This document shows positions 1 to 10,101 of a DNA stretch of 64,000 nucleotides, in pieces (within the stretch, counting starts at the first letter, position 1; each line of letters starts with the position of its first letter). Under the pieces are notes generated by a model. It was not told the origin of the DNA. It saw only the letters and a program-made list of their open reading frames with translations, and searched no databases. The translations under genes were made by a program, and so were the position numbers. This DNA comes from Sphingobium sp. (GTDB lineage Bacteria > Pseudomonadota > Alphaproteobacteria > Sphingomonadales > Sphingomonadaceae), in the NCBI GenBank assembly GCA_017744605.1, contig JAGIAZ010000001.1, forward strand, positions 248,001 through 312,000. Reading direction: 5' to 3'.

Positions 1-1
1 C

Positions 2-2212
2 ATTGCCGGCGTCATCAACATCATCCTCAAGAGCGACACGTCAGGCGGCAAGGTCACCGGCAGTGTCGGCCAATATTATGATGGCGAAGGCACGACCTAC
101 AGCGCCAGCACCAATTTCGGTCTCTCCATCGGAGACTCGGGCTATCTCGACATCAGCCTGTTCCACCGCCGCAACGAGGTCACCACGCTCGGCGAGGGCC
201 AGATTACGGTCAAAAACTACAACGGCACGGTAAACTCCGGTACGCCTGCCGGATTCCAGTCGATCTACAATGCGCTCGTCAGCAACAATGGCACGTCCCA
301 CATCAACGGGGGCCAGCCGAAGTCGATGCTGAACATCGGCTTCTACAATTTCGGCTATGATTTCGGGGGCGTCGAACTCTATTCGTTCGGCGACGTGTCC
401 TACCGCCATGGCGATGCGCTCCAAGGCTATCGCGTTCCGAGCCGCGTCTGCACCTCCGGGTCAAGTTACAAGGACCCGATCACGAACGTCGCGCTGCCGA
501 CCGACCCGGCCTATTGCTATGGACCGACCGTCGCTTCGGGCATGATCCCGCACATCGAAGTGAAACAGCAGGAATTCCAGGTCACCAACGGCGTCAAGGG
601 TGATCTTGGCGGCTTCAACTGGGATCTCGCCGTCAGCTATTCGGAAGACCTCGCAAAGGTCTATACGACAAAGTCGCTCAACGCCTCGATGTGGCAGAAC
701 AGCTTCTTCAACGCCTATAGCGCCGCCCGTAGAGCCGGCGCCACTCAGACGGCGGCCGCCGTTGCGGGACAGGCCGGCGCCTTCTCGCCGACCGACTTCT
801 ATGACGGCCAGTTCCTGTTCACCCAGTTCACGACGACGCTTGATCTGCGTAAGGAAATCGAAGTCGGCCTGTCGGACCCGCTCACCCTCGCGCTCGGCGG
901 CGAATATCGCAAGGAAACCTATCAGATCGGCGCGGGCGACGCCGGCTCGACATATATCGAAGGCGGCCAGGCCTTTCCCGGTTATGCAAAGAGCGACGCG
1001 GGCTCGATAGGGCGCACCGCAAAGGCTGTCTACGCGGATATCATCGTCAAGCCGGTCGCCGACTGGAGCGTCGACCTGGCCGGGCGTTACGAAAATTATA
1101 GCGACTTCGGCGACACCTTCATCGGCAAGTTGACCAGCCGCTATGACATCACTGATACCATCGCCGTCCGCGGCACGGTGAGCACCGGCTTCCGCGCGCC
1201 CTCCCTGCCTGAATCGGGCTATTCGGCGACCAGCGTTGCGCCGACATCGGCGACCATCCAACTGGCGCCAAGCTCGCCAGGGGCGACCAGCGCCGGCTTC
1301 GGCGCGCTCAAGCCCGAAAAGTCGACCAACTTCTCGGCAGGTTTCGTGGTGCGACCGATGCCGCGCATGATCGTCACGCTCGACGGCTATTATATCAAGA
1401 TCAAGGACCGCATCGTGTCTTCCGGCAACATCACGGGGCAGAACGCGCAGCCCTTTCCCACGCCCGGCACGCCCGTCCTGACGCCGTTGATCAATGGGCT
1501 GACGCCTTACCAGCTCGTGCTGAACGCCATCGCCGCCAGCGGAAAGCAGCTCGATCCCACCGTGCTGCAATCCGGCGGCCTCAGCATCCAGACCTTCACC
1601 AACGGGATCGATACCGAGACCTGGGGCCTGGAATTCTCGGCGCGTTACCCGATCACGACGAGCTTCGGCAAATTCGATCTGACCTTCAACGCGAACTACA
1701 ACAAGACGAAGGTGACCGATAACCGCCTTGGCACCCTGTTCAACATCCAGGCCCAGGCGATCATCGAGAAATCCAGCCCCACGTTCAAGAGTGTGGCCGG
1801 CATCAACTTCACCAAGGGCCCGTTCAACGCAAATCTACGCGCGACCTACTACAGCAAGACCACCTCGCTCGTGCAGCCCAATGCCTTCTCGACGACGCCG
1901 CGGCCGATCGGCAGCGCGACGAACGGCTATTACCGGGCAGTCGTGGACCCTGCCGTGATCTTCGATCTCGAGTTGGGCTACGACATCACCAAGTGGATCA
2001 ACCTCTCGGTCGGCGCCAACAACCTGCTGAACAAGATCCCGGAGGTCCCGCCGCTGGTCGCCGACTATAATGCCGCCAACCCTGCGGCCGGATGGCAGGC
2101 CGGGCGTTCGCCCTACATCAATGGCCAGGGCAGTCTCGGAGCGCCCTACACATTCGGCCCCTACGGTACGAAGGGCGGCTATTATTATGCTCGCCTCGCC
2201 CTCAAATTCTGA
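2..2212 (+). CDS. TonB-dependent receptor (5'-truncated by window edge)
   Basis: Frame 2 is open from base 2 (IAGVINIILK plug-domain motif) through the 628-aa ORF; beta-barrel-like repeats and terminal aromatic residue (ARLALKF). Confidence 0.93.
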   Translation: MAGVINIILKSDTSGGKVTGSVGQYYDGEGTTYSASTNFGLSIGDSGYLDISLFHRRNEVTTLGEGQITVKNYNGTVNSGTPAGFQSIYNALVSNNGTSHINGGQPKSMLNIGFYNFGYDFGGVELYSFGDVSYRHGDALQGYRVPSRVCTSGSSYKDPITNVALPTDPAYCYGPTVASGMIPHIEVKQQEFQVTNGVKGDLGGFNWDLAVSYSEDLAKVYTTKSLNASMWQNSFFNAYSAARRAGATQTAAAVAGQAGAFSPTDFYDGQFLFTQFTTTLDLRKEIEVGLSDPLTLALGGEYRKETYQIGAGDAGSTYIEGGQAFPGYAKSDAGSIGRTAKAVYADIIVKPVADWSVDLAGRYENYSDFGDTFIGKLTSRYDITDTIAVRGTVSTGFRAPSLPESGYSATSVAPTSATIQLAPSSPGATSAGFGALKPEKSTNFSAGFVVRPMPRMIVTLDGYYIKIKDRIVSSGNITGQNAQPFPTPGTPVLTPLINGLTPYQLVLNAIAASGKQLDPTVLQSGGLSIQTFTNGIDTETWGLEFSARYPITTSFGKFDLTFNANYNKTKVTDNRLGTLFNIQAQAIIEKSSPTFKSVAGINFTKGPFNANLRATYYSKTTSLVQPNAFSTTPRPIGSATNGYYRAVVDPAVIFDLELGYDITKWINLSVGANNLLNKIPEVPPLVADYNAANPAAGWQAGRSPYINGQGSLGAPYTFGPYGTKGGYYYARLALKF

Positions 2213-2218
2213 CGATTT

Positions 2219-2246
2219 CGAAGCGGCCGGTTCGCCGGCCGCTTCG
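2219..2246. terminator. Perfect 12-bp hairpin with TTCG loop between receptor and RidA genes
   Basis: cgaagcggccgg-ttcg-ccggccgcttcg; no clear T-tract, so possibly a processing or attenuation hairpin. Confidence 0.5.
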
Positions 2247-2277
2247 CCGCAAACCAGTCCAGCGAGGAGCAGGATCC

Positions 2278-2778
2278 ATGACCTTGAAGCCGATCACCGC
2301 CATTGCGGCCGCCGCCATTCTGGCATTTCCCTCCCAGGCCGCCACGCCGGCAAAGCCCAAGCCGGCCATCACGCGCGTTGTCGGAAGCCCGACCGCCATC
2401 ATCTCCAGTTCCGTCGACATTCCCGCGGGCAGCCGGATCGTCATGCTCTCGGGAAGCACCGCCTCGCCGATCGACCCGGCCAAGCCGGATGAGTTCGGCG
2501 ATACGGCGACGCAGACCAGGAGCATCCTCACGAAGATGAAGGCGACGCTCGAAGGCATGGGCCTGGGCATGGGCGACATCGTGAAGATGAACGTCTTTCT
2601 CGTTGCGCCGACGCCCGGTGGCCGCATGGACTCGGCCGGCATGAACGACGTGTTCAAGACCTTCTTCGGGACCAGCGAGCAGCCCAATCGCCCGGCGCGA
2701 TCGACCGTCCAGGTCGCCGCGCTCGGCCGACCGACAATCCTTGTCGAGATCGAGGCGATGGTCGCCAAGGCGCCCTGA
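2278..2778 (+). CDS. RidA (YjgF/YER057c/UK114) family protein with N-terminal signal peptide
   Basis: ATG at 2278; hydrophobic leader MTLKPITAIAAAAILAFPSQAA followed by a RidA-like domain (GDTATQTRSILTKMKATLEGMGLGMGDIVKMNVFL). Confidence 0.85.
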   Translation: MTLKPITAIAAAAILAFPSQAATPAKPKPAITRVVGSPTAIISSSVDIPAGSRIVMLSGSTASPIDPAKPDEFGDTATQTRSILTKMKATLEGMGLGMGDIVKMNVFLVAPTPGGRMDSAGMNDVFKTFFGTSEQPNRPARSTVQVAALGRPTILVEIEAMVAKAP

Positions 2779-2881
2779 GGGCAGCACCCTCCCCCGGCCC
2801 CACCGACGCCGACCGCGCTCAAATAAGAAAGGCGCGCCCTCCCGCTTGGAAGAGCGCGCCCTTGAACCGGAAGCGATCAGA

Positions 2882-3193
2882 TCAGTCGACGTTCGCCATG
2901 CGCGAATCCGACTTGCCGCTCAGCTGCGCGATGCGCACTTCGGTGACTTGGGCCATCGACTTGCGGCAGGCGAAATCGGGCGACATGTCGGCGCCGATGC
3001 GGTCGCCGGGATTGCAGGTCGCTTCGGCCGCCTTGGCGACGCGCGCGCGGAACTTGGCAACGCTAGCGGGATCGCTGAAATCGACGCCGGCGGTCGAAAC
3101 GCGAACGGCGACATTTTCGCGAGACTTGGCATAGGCGCCGGTCGAACCGGCGACCAGGGCAGCGGCGATGATCGCGGCGCTGACAATCTTCAT
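2882..3193 (-). CDS. UrcA family protein
   Basis: 103 aa, signal peptide, then VRVSTAGVDFSDPASVAKFRARVAKAAEATCNPGD...FACRKSMAQ, typical of UrcA. Confidence 0.75.
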   Translation of the reverse strand: MKIVSAAIIAAALVAGSTGAYAKSRENVAVRVSTAGVDFSDPASVAKFRARVAKAAEATCNPGDRIGADMSPDFACRKSMAQVTEVRIAQLSGKSDSRMANVD

Positions 3194-3741
3194 GTGGCTT
3201 CTCCTAGAAACTTGATTTCGGATTTGAGTGGTTCCGGTCCTGACATCGGTTTTATGTCCCGATCGTCTGGACCAGACGTGTCAGCGTTCTCATCCGCGCT
3301 TGGCGGCGCACTTAGGCACGGCCAGGCTTATCCACAAGCCGAAATCGTCGCTGCACCGCAGAAAACAGCCATTTTTCGATGCTGCGACACAGCGTGATAA
3401 ATTTGCATCTGGCCTTGAATCGCGCCTCGTCAAAGGTTGGCGATCGGCATCTCCGATCACTTCAACCGACTGGAATGACGGGCCTTCTCCCAGCCCTCTT
3501 GCCGCCAACCCTTGGCGGTGCGGATTCGGCACGCTGCTCCAGAAAACCGCACGTCCTGCGGCAGATTTACGGAGAGATAGCTGCGGCCCGACAAGGAAAT
3601 CGGCCTGGCGACGCCGTCCGGGCGCACCGCCGTCATGTCCTTCGAACCGGTGGCTCCGCGTCAATGCGCTGTTTGACGTATTCCCTCGCAATGCCTCGCG
3701 ACGCTGAAATCGCCCGTATTCGGGCCGGATTCGGAGTAGCT

Positions 3742-4371
3742 ATGGCAGAACAAATTCCTTCGCGTCGCCAGTTCCTGACCGCGGTCGGCAACCTCGCCAG
3801 CGTGGCGTGGATCACGCTCAACTGGCCGCAGATCGCGGCAGCGGCCGAACAAGCGGATCATGTCGGGCATAATATGGACATGTCGCCGGGGCCGACGACG
3901 ATCAAGACACTGACGGCCGCCGAAGCGGCCGAGGTCGACGCCATTTCGAACCTGATCGTACCCGGTGGCGAAACGCCCGGCGCGCGTGACGCCAAGGTCA
4001 TCTACTTCATCGACAATGCGCTCGGCAGTTTCTTCGCGGCGCAGCTGCCGGCCTTCCGCAAGGGGCTGGCGGATTTCCAGGCGTCCTACGCCAAGCGGCT
4101 GGGCAGCGGGAAGCCTTTCTCCGCCGCGAGCGAGCCAGTGCAGATCGCCTGGCTGCGCGAGGTCGAGGAGACGCCCTTCTTCCTCGCTGTCAGACGCCTG
4201 ACCATCGTCGGCCTCATCGCCTTGCCCAAATATGGCGGCAATTACGACAATCTGGGCTGGAAGCTGCTGGGCGTGGAGGACAACCACGTCTGGGCGCCGC
4301 CCTTTGGCTATTACGACCAGGATTATGCGGGGTTCGAACCCTATCCCGGCACCAAGCCCTACATGGCCTGA
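3742..4371 (+). CDS. Gluconate 2-dehydrogenase subunit 3 family protein (Tat signal)
   Basis: Start ATG 3742; SRRQFLTAVGNLASVAW Tat motif; subunit-3-like body; directly precedes GMC oxidoreductase. Confidence 0.85.
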   Translation: MAEQIPSRRQFLTAVGNLASVAWITLNWPQIAAAAEQADHVGHNMDMSPGPTTIKTLTAAEAAEVDAISNLIVPGGETPGARDAKVIYFIDNALGSFFAAQLPAFRKGLADFQASYAKRLGSGKPFSAASEPVQIAWLREVEETPFFLAVRRLTIVGLIALPKYGGNYDNLGWKLLGVEDNHVWAPPFGYYDQDYAGFEPYPGTKPYMA

Positions 4372-4384
4372 CGGAGCGCACCCC

Positions 4385-6034
4385 ATGCCCAGCAAGACAT
4401 ACAAGACCAGCGAAACAGTCGATTTCATCGTCGTCGGTTCCGGCGCCGCGGGCGGTATCATGGCGCGGGAGCTGGCGCGCGCCGGCAATAGTGTCGTCGT
4501 GATGGAGCAGGGTCCGCGCATGGAGCCGGGCGACTTCGAACATGACGAACTGAAATACCGCCAGCTCTCGGGCATCACCAACAATCCGGCAACCAATCCG
4601 CAGAGCTTCCGCCGCGACCCCAGCCAGAAGGCCGAGCGCGTCGCCGGCCGCAACCCGCTGACCTATGCACGCATCGTCGGCGGCAGCAGCGCGCACTTCA
4701 ACGCCAATTTCTGGCGCCTGCATGAGATCGATTTCATCGAGGGCAGCCGGCTTGGTTCCATCGAAGGCGCGAGCCTCGTCGACTGGCCGATCACTTATGC
4801 CGAGCTCGAGCCCTATTACACCAAGGTGGAATGGGAAGTCGGCGTCTCGGGGCTCGCGGGCTCCAGCCCGTTCGACCCATGGCGCAGCAAGCCCTATCCG
4901 ATGCCGCCACTGCCGGTGAAGGCATCGGGCGTATTGTTCGAGCGCGGCGGGCGCAAGCTCGGCCTGCACCCCTATCCCGCGCCGATGGCGATCAACTCGA
5001 TCTTCTACAAGAACCGTCCGGCCTGCGCGCAATGCGGTCTCTGCGGCGGATTCGGATGCGAGGTCATGGCCAAGTCCTCGTCGGTGTGGACCGTCATCCC
5101 CGAGGCCGAAGCGACCGGGCGCTGCGAAGTGCGCTCTGAGAGCTATGTGTTCCGGATCGGCATGAGCAGGCAGGGCCGCGCGACCGGCGTCCATTATTTC
5201 GACCGCGACCGGAAGGAACAGTTCCAGAAAGCGCGCGCCGTGGTGGTCTGCGCCAACGGCTCGGAGACGCCGAAGTTGCTGCTCAACTCGGCCACCAACG
5301 GCTTCGAGCAGGGCCTGGCGAACAGCAGCGGCGCAGTGGGGCGCTATCTCATGTTCAACAAGGGCGGCGGCGCGGCGGCCCGGTTCGAACATCCGCTCAA
5401 CGAATATAAGGGCGCCAACGTCACGCGCGTCATCCACGATTATTACGACAGTGACCCGAAGCGCGGCTTCTATGGCGGCGGCGGCTTCGACGCGCGCTCC
5501 GGCGGGCCGCTGACCTGGGGCCAGAATGTGCCCGAAGGGACGCCGACCTGGGGCCCGGGGTTCAAGGAATATCTGGAATCTTACACCTACTGGATGAGTT
5601 GCTCAGGCCATGGCACGTCACTGGCGCAGGAGAATAACCGCGTCGACATCGACCCCGAGTTGAAGGACGATTGGGGCATTCCGGCGATGCGCGTCACCTA
5701 CAAGGACCATCCGGACGACATGAAGCATGCCGCCTGGCAAGTGCAGCGCGCGGTCGAGATCATGGACGCGGCGGGCGCCAAGGAGATCGTGCCCGGCGAT
5801 GTCGATGCGGCCAGCGGCGGCGTGCACCTGCTCGGCACATGCCGCATGGGCAACGATCCCAAGACCTCGGTGATCGACAAATATCACCGCACGCACGACG
5901 TGAAGAACCTGTTCCTCTGCGACGGGTCGAGCATGGTGACATCCGGCCGCGGCCAGCCCACGCAGACGATCGAGGCGCTGGCCTTCCGCGCCGGCGACTT
6001 CATCGCCAAATTCGCCCGCGCCAACGAGATATAG
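4385..6034 (+). CDS. GMC family oxidoreductase
   Basis: N-terminal FAD motif VDFIVVGSGAAGGIMARELARAG; C-terminal GTCRMGNDPKTSVID...LFLCDGSSMVTSGRGQPTQTIEALAFR. Confidence 0.92.
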   Translation: MPSKTYKTSETVDFIVVGSGAAGGIMARELARAGNSVVVMEQGPRMEPGDFEHDELKYRQLSGITNNPATNPQSFRRDPSQKAERVAGRNPLTYARIVGGSSAHFNANFWRLHEIDFIEGSRLGSIEGASLVDWPITYAELEPYYTKVEWEVGVSGLAGSSPFDPWRSKPYPMPPLPVKASGVLFERGGRKLGLHPYPAPMAINSIFYKNRPACAQCGLCGGFGCEVMAKSSSVWTVIPEAEATGRCEVRSESYVFRIGMSRQGRATGVHYFDRDRKEQFQKARAVVVCANGSETPKLLLNSATNGFEQGLANSSGAVGRYLMFNKGGGAAARFEHPLNEYKGANVTRVIHDYYDSDPKRGFYGGGGFDARSGGPLTWGQNVPEGTPTWGPGFKEYLESYTYWMSCSGHGTSLAQENNRVDIDPELKDDWGIPAMRVTYKDHPDDMKHAAWQVQRAVEIMDAAGAKEIVPGDVDAASGGVHLLGTCRMGNDPKTSVIDKYHRTHDVKNLFLCDGSSMVTSGRGQPTQTIEALAFRAGDFIAKFARANEI

Positions 6035-6258
6035 GGCGGTAGACAGCCGCCCCAGGGCGGCATCAAGATCGAGAGCAATGACGACAGGCCCCGGCTCCTG
6101 CTCATGCGGCAGGCCCCGGGGTCCGCCATTCCCCTCAAGACGCCGGCCTTGCGAAGCCCTCCCCCATATTGCGGTATCGAAAAAAGCCAGCGCCGCACCG
6201 GAATATCCGGGCGGCGCATGTGAATTATAGCAGCTGCAATGCGGGAGACGTTTGTCGG

Positions 6259-6687
6259 TCAGCGCACCCCCTTCACGTCCGCCTCGCTCACGGCATCCTT
6301 ATACTTGTTGCCGAAATTCGTGCGGAGGTAGTTGGTGACGTCCGCAACCTGTTTGTCGGTCATCATGTCGCCAATGGCGGGCATTCCGTTCAGCCCATGC
6401 AGGATGACATAGACGGGGTAGGTGGAAGCCTTCAGCTTCTGGTTGGCTGCGAGCGCCGGATAATGGCCGGCACCCTCCGCCCCCTTTGCGTCCGGCATGT
6501 GGCATGCCGCGCAAACCCGCCGAAAGAGCGCTTCTCCCGTCGGTTCGCCGAATGTCGAGCGCGCTACGAACGCGCCGTCCGCGACGTCATCGGGGCTTGA
6601 AGCGACTTTCGTCTGCGCGTCTGTCGAAGCCGGAATGCAACCCAGGCTCATTCCCGCCATGGCGAGAGCCAATGCGTGTATCTTCAT
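6259..6687 (-). CDS. Cytochrome c, class I-type
   Basis: Signal peptide and CAACH heme motif; start MKIHALALAMAG at 6687. Confidence 0.85.
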   Translation of the reverse strand: MKIHALALAMAGMSLGCIPASTDAQTKVASSPDDVADGAFVARSTFGEPTGEALFRRVCAACHMPDAKGAEGAGHYPALAANQKLKASTYPVYVILHGLNGMPAIGDMMTDKQVADVTNYLRTNFGNKYKDAVSEADVKGVR

Positions 6688-6691
6688 GATC

Positions 6692-8302
6692 TTAACTCGC
6701 CAGCACATGTTGATGGAGCCGCGTGATTGCGTCGATCGCCGAGGTAATGCCGCCTTCCTGCCAGCCCCCGTAATAGGAGGCATGTTCGCCCGCGAGCATG
6801 ATGCGGCCGTCCATGGCGCAGAGGTTCTTATAGTGGCTCGCCCGGGTCTCCTCGTTCCATTGCCCGAAGCAACCCAGCACCCAGGGCACGCGGTGCCATC
6901 CGACGGAAATGCCGTTCATATATTCGGCCCTGTATTGCGGATGCATCTGCGAGCCCCAATCGAGCACGCGCGCGATCCGGTCTTCCGGCGACATGGCCGT
7001 CAGTTCGTAGCCCGCGGTACCGCCCGTATAGGCCCCCAGGAGAACGCCGGGTCCGGTCGCGCCATAATTGCTGCTGGGATAGCTGATCTGACTGTTCGGC
7101 AGATCCGTGTAGCTGATCCCGCCATAGATCTTGTCGTCCTGCTCCCAGAACCGCCGCTTGAATTCGAGGCCGACCTTCACGCTGGTGGAGTAAGGCACCG
7201 CCCGAATGGCGGCGGCGAGGTCCGGGCCGACATTCATTTCGATTTGCGCGAGGATCGGCAGCGGGATTGTGCAAATACAGTAGTTTGCGCTCGCAGTCCC
7301 TTTCGCCCCCGTCTTGGTGTCGACATAGTTGACGGTGACGCCGGCATCGCTCTGCTTGATGGTTGTCACCTTGCTGTTCAGGCGCACCAGGTGGCCGACG
7401 GCCTTCTCGAACCCCTTCGCGACCATGCCCATGCCGCCCACCGGCTGGAATATGGTGGATTCATGATCCCACGACAGGTTGCCGCCCAGCTGCCGCCACA
7501 TGCCGGAGCGAAGCACGGTTTCGACCGACATGGGGTCGGACGGAATGGGCTCGGCGGACAGGCCGCCGCCGGGTTCCTTGTCCCAGCCGCGACGATTGCT
7601 GGATTCGCGTCCCTTCACATAACGGAAATTCTTGTCGAGCCCGCCCCAGCTCCGCAGGGATTCGAGCAGGAGTTCGCCATCTTCCTTGGAGACCGCATCG
7701 TCGAGCGCGCCCTTCTTGACCGATTTGGACAGAAGCTCGCCGACATAGCCGTAATAGTCCGCCTGGACATGCCTGAAACGCTGCGGTTTTCCGCCGAATT
7801 TCTTGGTGTCGTGAATATAGGCGTTGTAGTTCACCTGCATGAACGGCTCGAGAGCGACGCCAAGCTCATGGCAGTAATGGATGAGCCCGTGATGATGCCA
7901 CGGAATGCGCCACGGCCCTGGATTGATGTAATTTCCGGGGGCGAACTGGCAGTGCTGCGTGGCGCCACCCAGTTCGGTATAGCTGTCCCCGCCGCGAAGC
8001 GTCCAGGACCGGCCGCCCACGCGATCATTATATTCCAGCACCTGGACATTGTAGCCGGCGCGGCTGAGTTCGAGCGCGGCCGTCATGCCTGCAACGCCAG
8101 CGCCGAGGATGAGAACCGATTGCCCCTTGGGGGCGCCTTCCAGCTTGATCGGCCCCTTGAACGTCGAGGCCTGTGCCTGGCCAAGGCTGTTCATGGCCAT
8201 GTACATCGCCGTCGCGCCGGCCGTTCGGCCGATCATCGCCAGCAGGTCGCGCTTGCTCATCGTCGAGCGATTGTCTTCATCCATGCCCCACCCCGTTGTC
8301 AC
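6692..8302 (-). CDS. Flavin monoamine oxidase family / FAD-dependent oxidoreductase
   Basis: VLILGAGVAGMTAALELSRAGYNVQVLEYNDRVGGRSWT; C-terminal LAGEHASYYGGWQEGGITSAIDAI; leader-like N-terminus. Confidence 0.9.
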   Translation of the reverse strand: MTTGWGMDEDNRSTMSKRDLLAMIGRTAGATAMYMAMNSLGQAQASTFKGPIKLEGAPKGQSVLILGAGVAGMTAALELSRAGYNVQVLEYNDRVGGRSWTLRGGDSYTELGGATQHCQFAPGNYINPGPWRIPWHHHGLIHYCHELGVALEPFMQVNYNAYIHDTKKFGGKPQRFRHVQADYYGYVGELLSKSVKKGALDDAVSKEDGELLLESLRSWGGLDKNFRYVKGRESSNRRGWDKEPGGGLSAEPIPSDPMSVETVLRSGMWRQLGGNLSWDHESTIFQPVGGMGMVAKGFEKAVGHLVRLNSKVTTIKQSDAGVTVNYVDTKTGAKGTASANYCICTIPLPILAQIEMNVGPDLAAAIRAVPYSTSVKVGLEFKRRFWEQDDKIYGGISYTDLPNSQISYPSSNYGATGPGVLLGAYTGGTAGYELTAMSPEDRIARVLDWGSQMHPQYRAEYMNGISVGWHRVPWVLGCFGQWNEETRASHYKNLCAMDGRIMLAGEHASYYGGWQEGGITSAIDAITRLHQHVLAS

Positions 8303-8501
8303 GATGTGCGGCCTCGCTCAGCCTGGACGGCACGTCCGGTCGAAGGACGATTCGCCGGTCAATCCGAGCAGAGGGTTTGTCCGCATGGCCAGCTTATCGG
8401 GCCGGGCAGGCAATCTATTAATACGTCGTTTTGCGTATTTCGGTGGGATGCGAGACGTGAGCGAATTGGAATCCGCTTCAAGCGCATGACCTGGGGGCTG
8501 C

Positions 8502-8553
8502 GGGAAGCAGCGTCAGAAACCAGCGGTGGGAAGCAGCGTCAGAAACCAGCGGT
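8502..8553. repeat. Two perfect tandem copies of a 26-bp unit
   Basis: gggaagcagcgtcagaaaccagcggt at 8502-8527 and 8528-8553. Confidence 0.9.
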
Positions 8554-8564
8554 CAATTTGGAAA

Positions 8565-8585
8565 TGGTGGAGCCGAGGGGGATCG
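8565..8585 (-). other. Candidate attachment site: tRNA 3'-end-like fragment
   Basis: Minus strand reads CGATCCCCCTCGGCTCCACCA, like a T-arm/acceptor/CCA 3' end of a tRNA(Ala)-type gene; no tRNA body adjacent; integrase starts 192 bp away. Confidence 0.55.
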
Positions 8586-8776
8586 TACTGGCATATTTTA
8601 TCCCTTTTGAATCCATGGAGATCGTTGCCATAACCACGTGTTTTTGCTATAGTTTTGTATAGAGAAACGTTCCAGAGCGTTCAATTCCGTTTCAATATGT
8701 TCCGCGTTATCCGCGCAAAAATTAGGACGGGAATTAGGACGCAAATCAGGAGCGGACGGTAGGCTTTGCCCAGACG

Positions 8777-10078
8777 TTGGGCAGACAGATGAGAGCGAAA
8801 ACGATGGCTGGAGGGATTCATAAATTGAAGCCACGCCGCCTAGAGGCGACGAAGGAGCCCGGCTGGTACGGCGACGGAGGAGGGCTCTGGCTCAGGGTCT
8901 TCAAAGACGGATCGAAGCGATGGATCTACGTCTGGACTAAAGAAAAAAAACGGCGCGAAATGGGGCTGGGCTCCTTTCGCGAAATCACCCTCGCCGAAGC
9001 ACGCGAACAGGCAGGAGCCGCAAGGCGATTGCAGAAAGAAGGGCTCGACCCAATCGAGCTCAGACGCGAGGCGCTAGAGGAAGAAAAGGCAGAAGAGATC
9101 AGCAAGGAAGAAGCAGAAACCCCGCCTGTCGTGCCGACATTCCTCGAATATGCAAAGATCTATATCGCTGCCCACGAAGAAGGCTGGACCAGCGAGAAAC
9201 ATCGGTGGCAGTGGAATAATTCGATCACAAAACATGCCGAGTCACTGCTCGCAAAGCCGGTCAACCACATAACCGCTGACGACTTAGTCGACGTATTGAG
9301 ACCTATCTGGAACGTGATCGCCGATACCGCCGGTCGACTTCGCGCCAGGATCGAACTCATTCTTGATGCGGCGAAAGCGGCGGGTCACATTCAAAGCCCA
9401 TGGGAAAATCCGGCACGCTGGGAAGGCAACCTTATTCATCGCCTTCCTAAACGGAAGCGGCTTGCCACCGGCCATTATCCGGCCATGCCTTACGAAGACC
9501 TGCCAGACTTCTTTGTAGCGCTCCGACAACGCCCTGCCCCAGCGGCTCGCGCGCTCGAATTAACAATTCTCTGTGCCACCCGGACGAACGAGACGCTGGG
9601 GATGAAATGGAAAGAGGTGAACCTGAAGACCGGGATTTGGACAGTACCCGCGGACCGCATGAAAATGCGTATCGAGCACCGAATTCCATTATCGCAGGCT
9701 GCCATCAACGTGTTACAGATCATGCGTCTAAATAGAGAGATAAATCCCGATAATTTCGTATTTCCAGGACAGAAAAAGGGAAAACCCCTATCTCAGATGT
9801 CGATGACAATGGTTATGCGGCGCATGAAACTTGGGCATTTTACGGTGCATGGCATGCGCAGCTCATTTCGCGACTATATGGGCGACATGACCGTCCATGA
9901 GGAAGCCGTCATCGAACATGCCCTTGCGCATCAGTATGGAGATTCCACGGCTCGAGCTTATCGACGGAAGAATGCTTTCGAGAAGCGAAAATTCGTCATG
10001 ATTGATTGGGCCGAATACCTTCTTAGTGCCGAATCACAGATCGATGGGCAGGCGGAAGGTGCAAAGAAGGCCGCGTAA
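8777..10078 (+). CDS. Tyrosine-type integrase (P4/DUF4102-like N-terminus)
   Basis: WYGDGGGLWLRVFKDGSKRWIY...LGSFREITLAEAREQA N-terminus; C-terminal HGMRSSFRDYMGD...HALAHQYGDSTARAYRR. Confidence 0.92.
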   Translation: MGRQMRAKTMAGGIHKLKPRRLEATKEPGWYGDGGGLWLRVFKDGSKRWIYVWTKEKKRREMGLGSFREITLAEAREQAGAARRLQKEGLDPIELRREALEEEKAEEISKEEAETPPVVPTFLEYAKIYIAAHEEGWTSEKHRWQWNNSITKHAESLLAKPVNHITADDLVDVLRPIWNVIADTAGRLRARIELILDAAKAAGHIQSPWENPARWEGNLIHRLPKRKRLATGHYPAMPYEDLPDFFVALRQRPAPAARALELTILCATRTNETLGMKWKEVNLKTGIWTVPADRMKMRIEHRIPLSQAAINVLQIMRLNREINPDNFVFPGQKKGKPLSQMSMTMVMRRMKLGHFTVHGMRSSFRDYMGDMTVHEEAVIEHALAHQYGDSTARAYRRKNAFEKRKFVMIDWAEYLLSAESQIDGQAEGAKKAA

Positions 10079-10101
10079 TTTTATCGTATGTATCATTGTA
10101 T

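Noticed and set aside
461-1570. Long minus-strand ORF opposite the TonB receptor
   Set aside because: Antisense shadow ORF caused by high GC and codon bias; the plus frame has clear protein-family motifs.
4214-5437. 407-aa minus ORF opposite the GMC oxidoreductase
   Set aside because: Shadow of a well-supported GMC gene; no recognizable motif.
6497-8662. 721-aa plus ORF
   Set aside because: Antisense to cytochrome c and amine oxidase genes with definite motifs.
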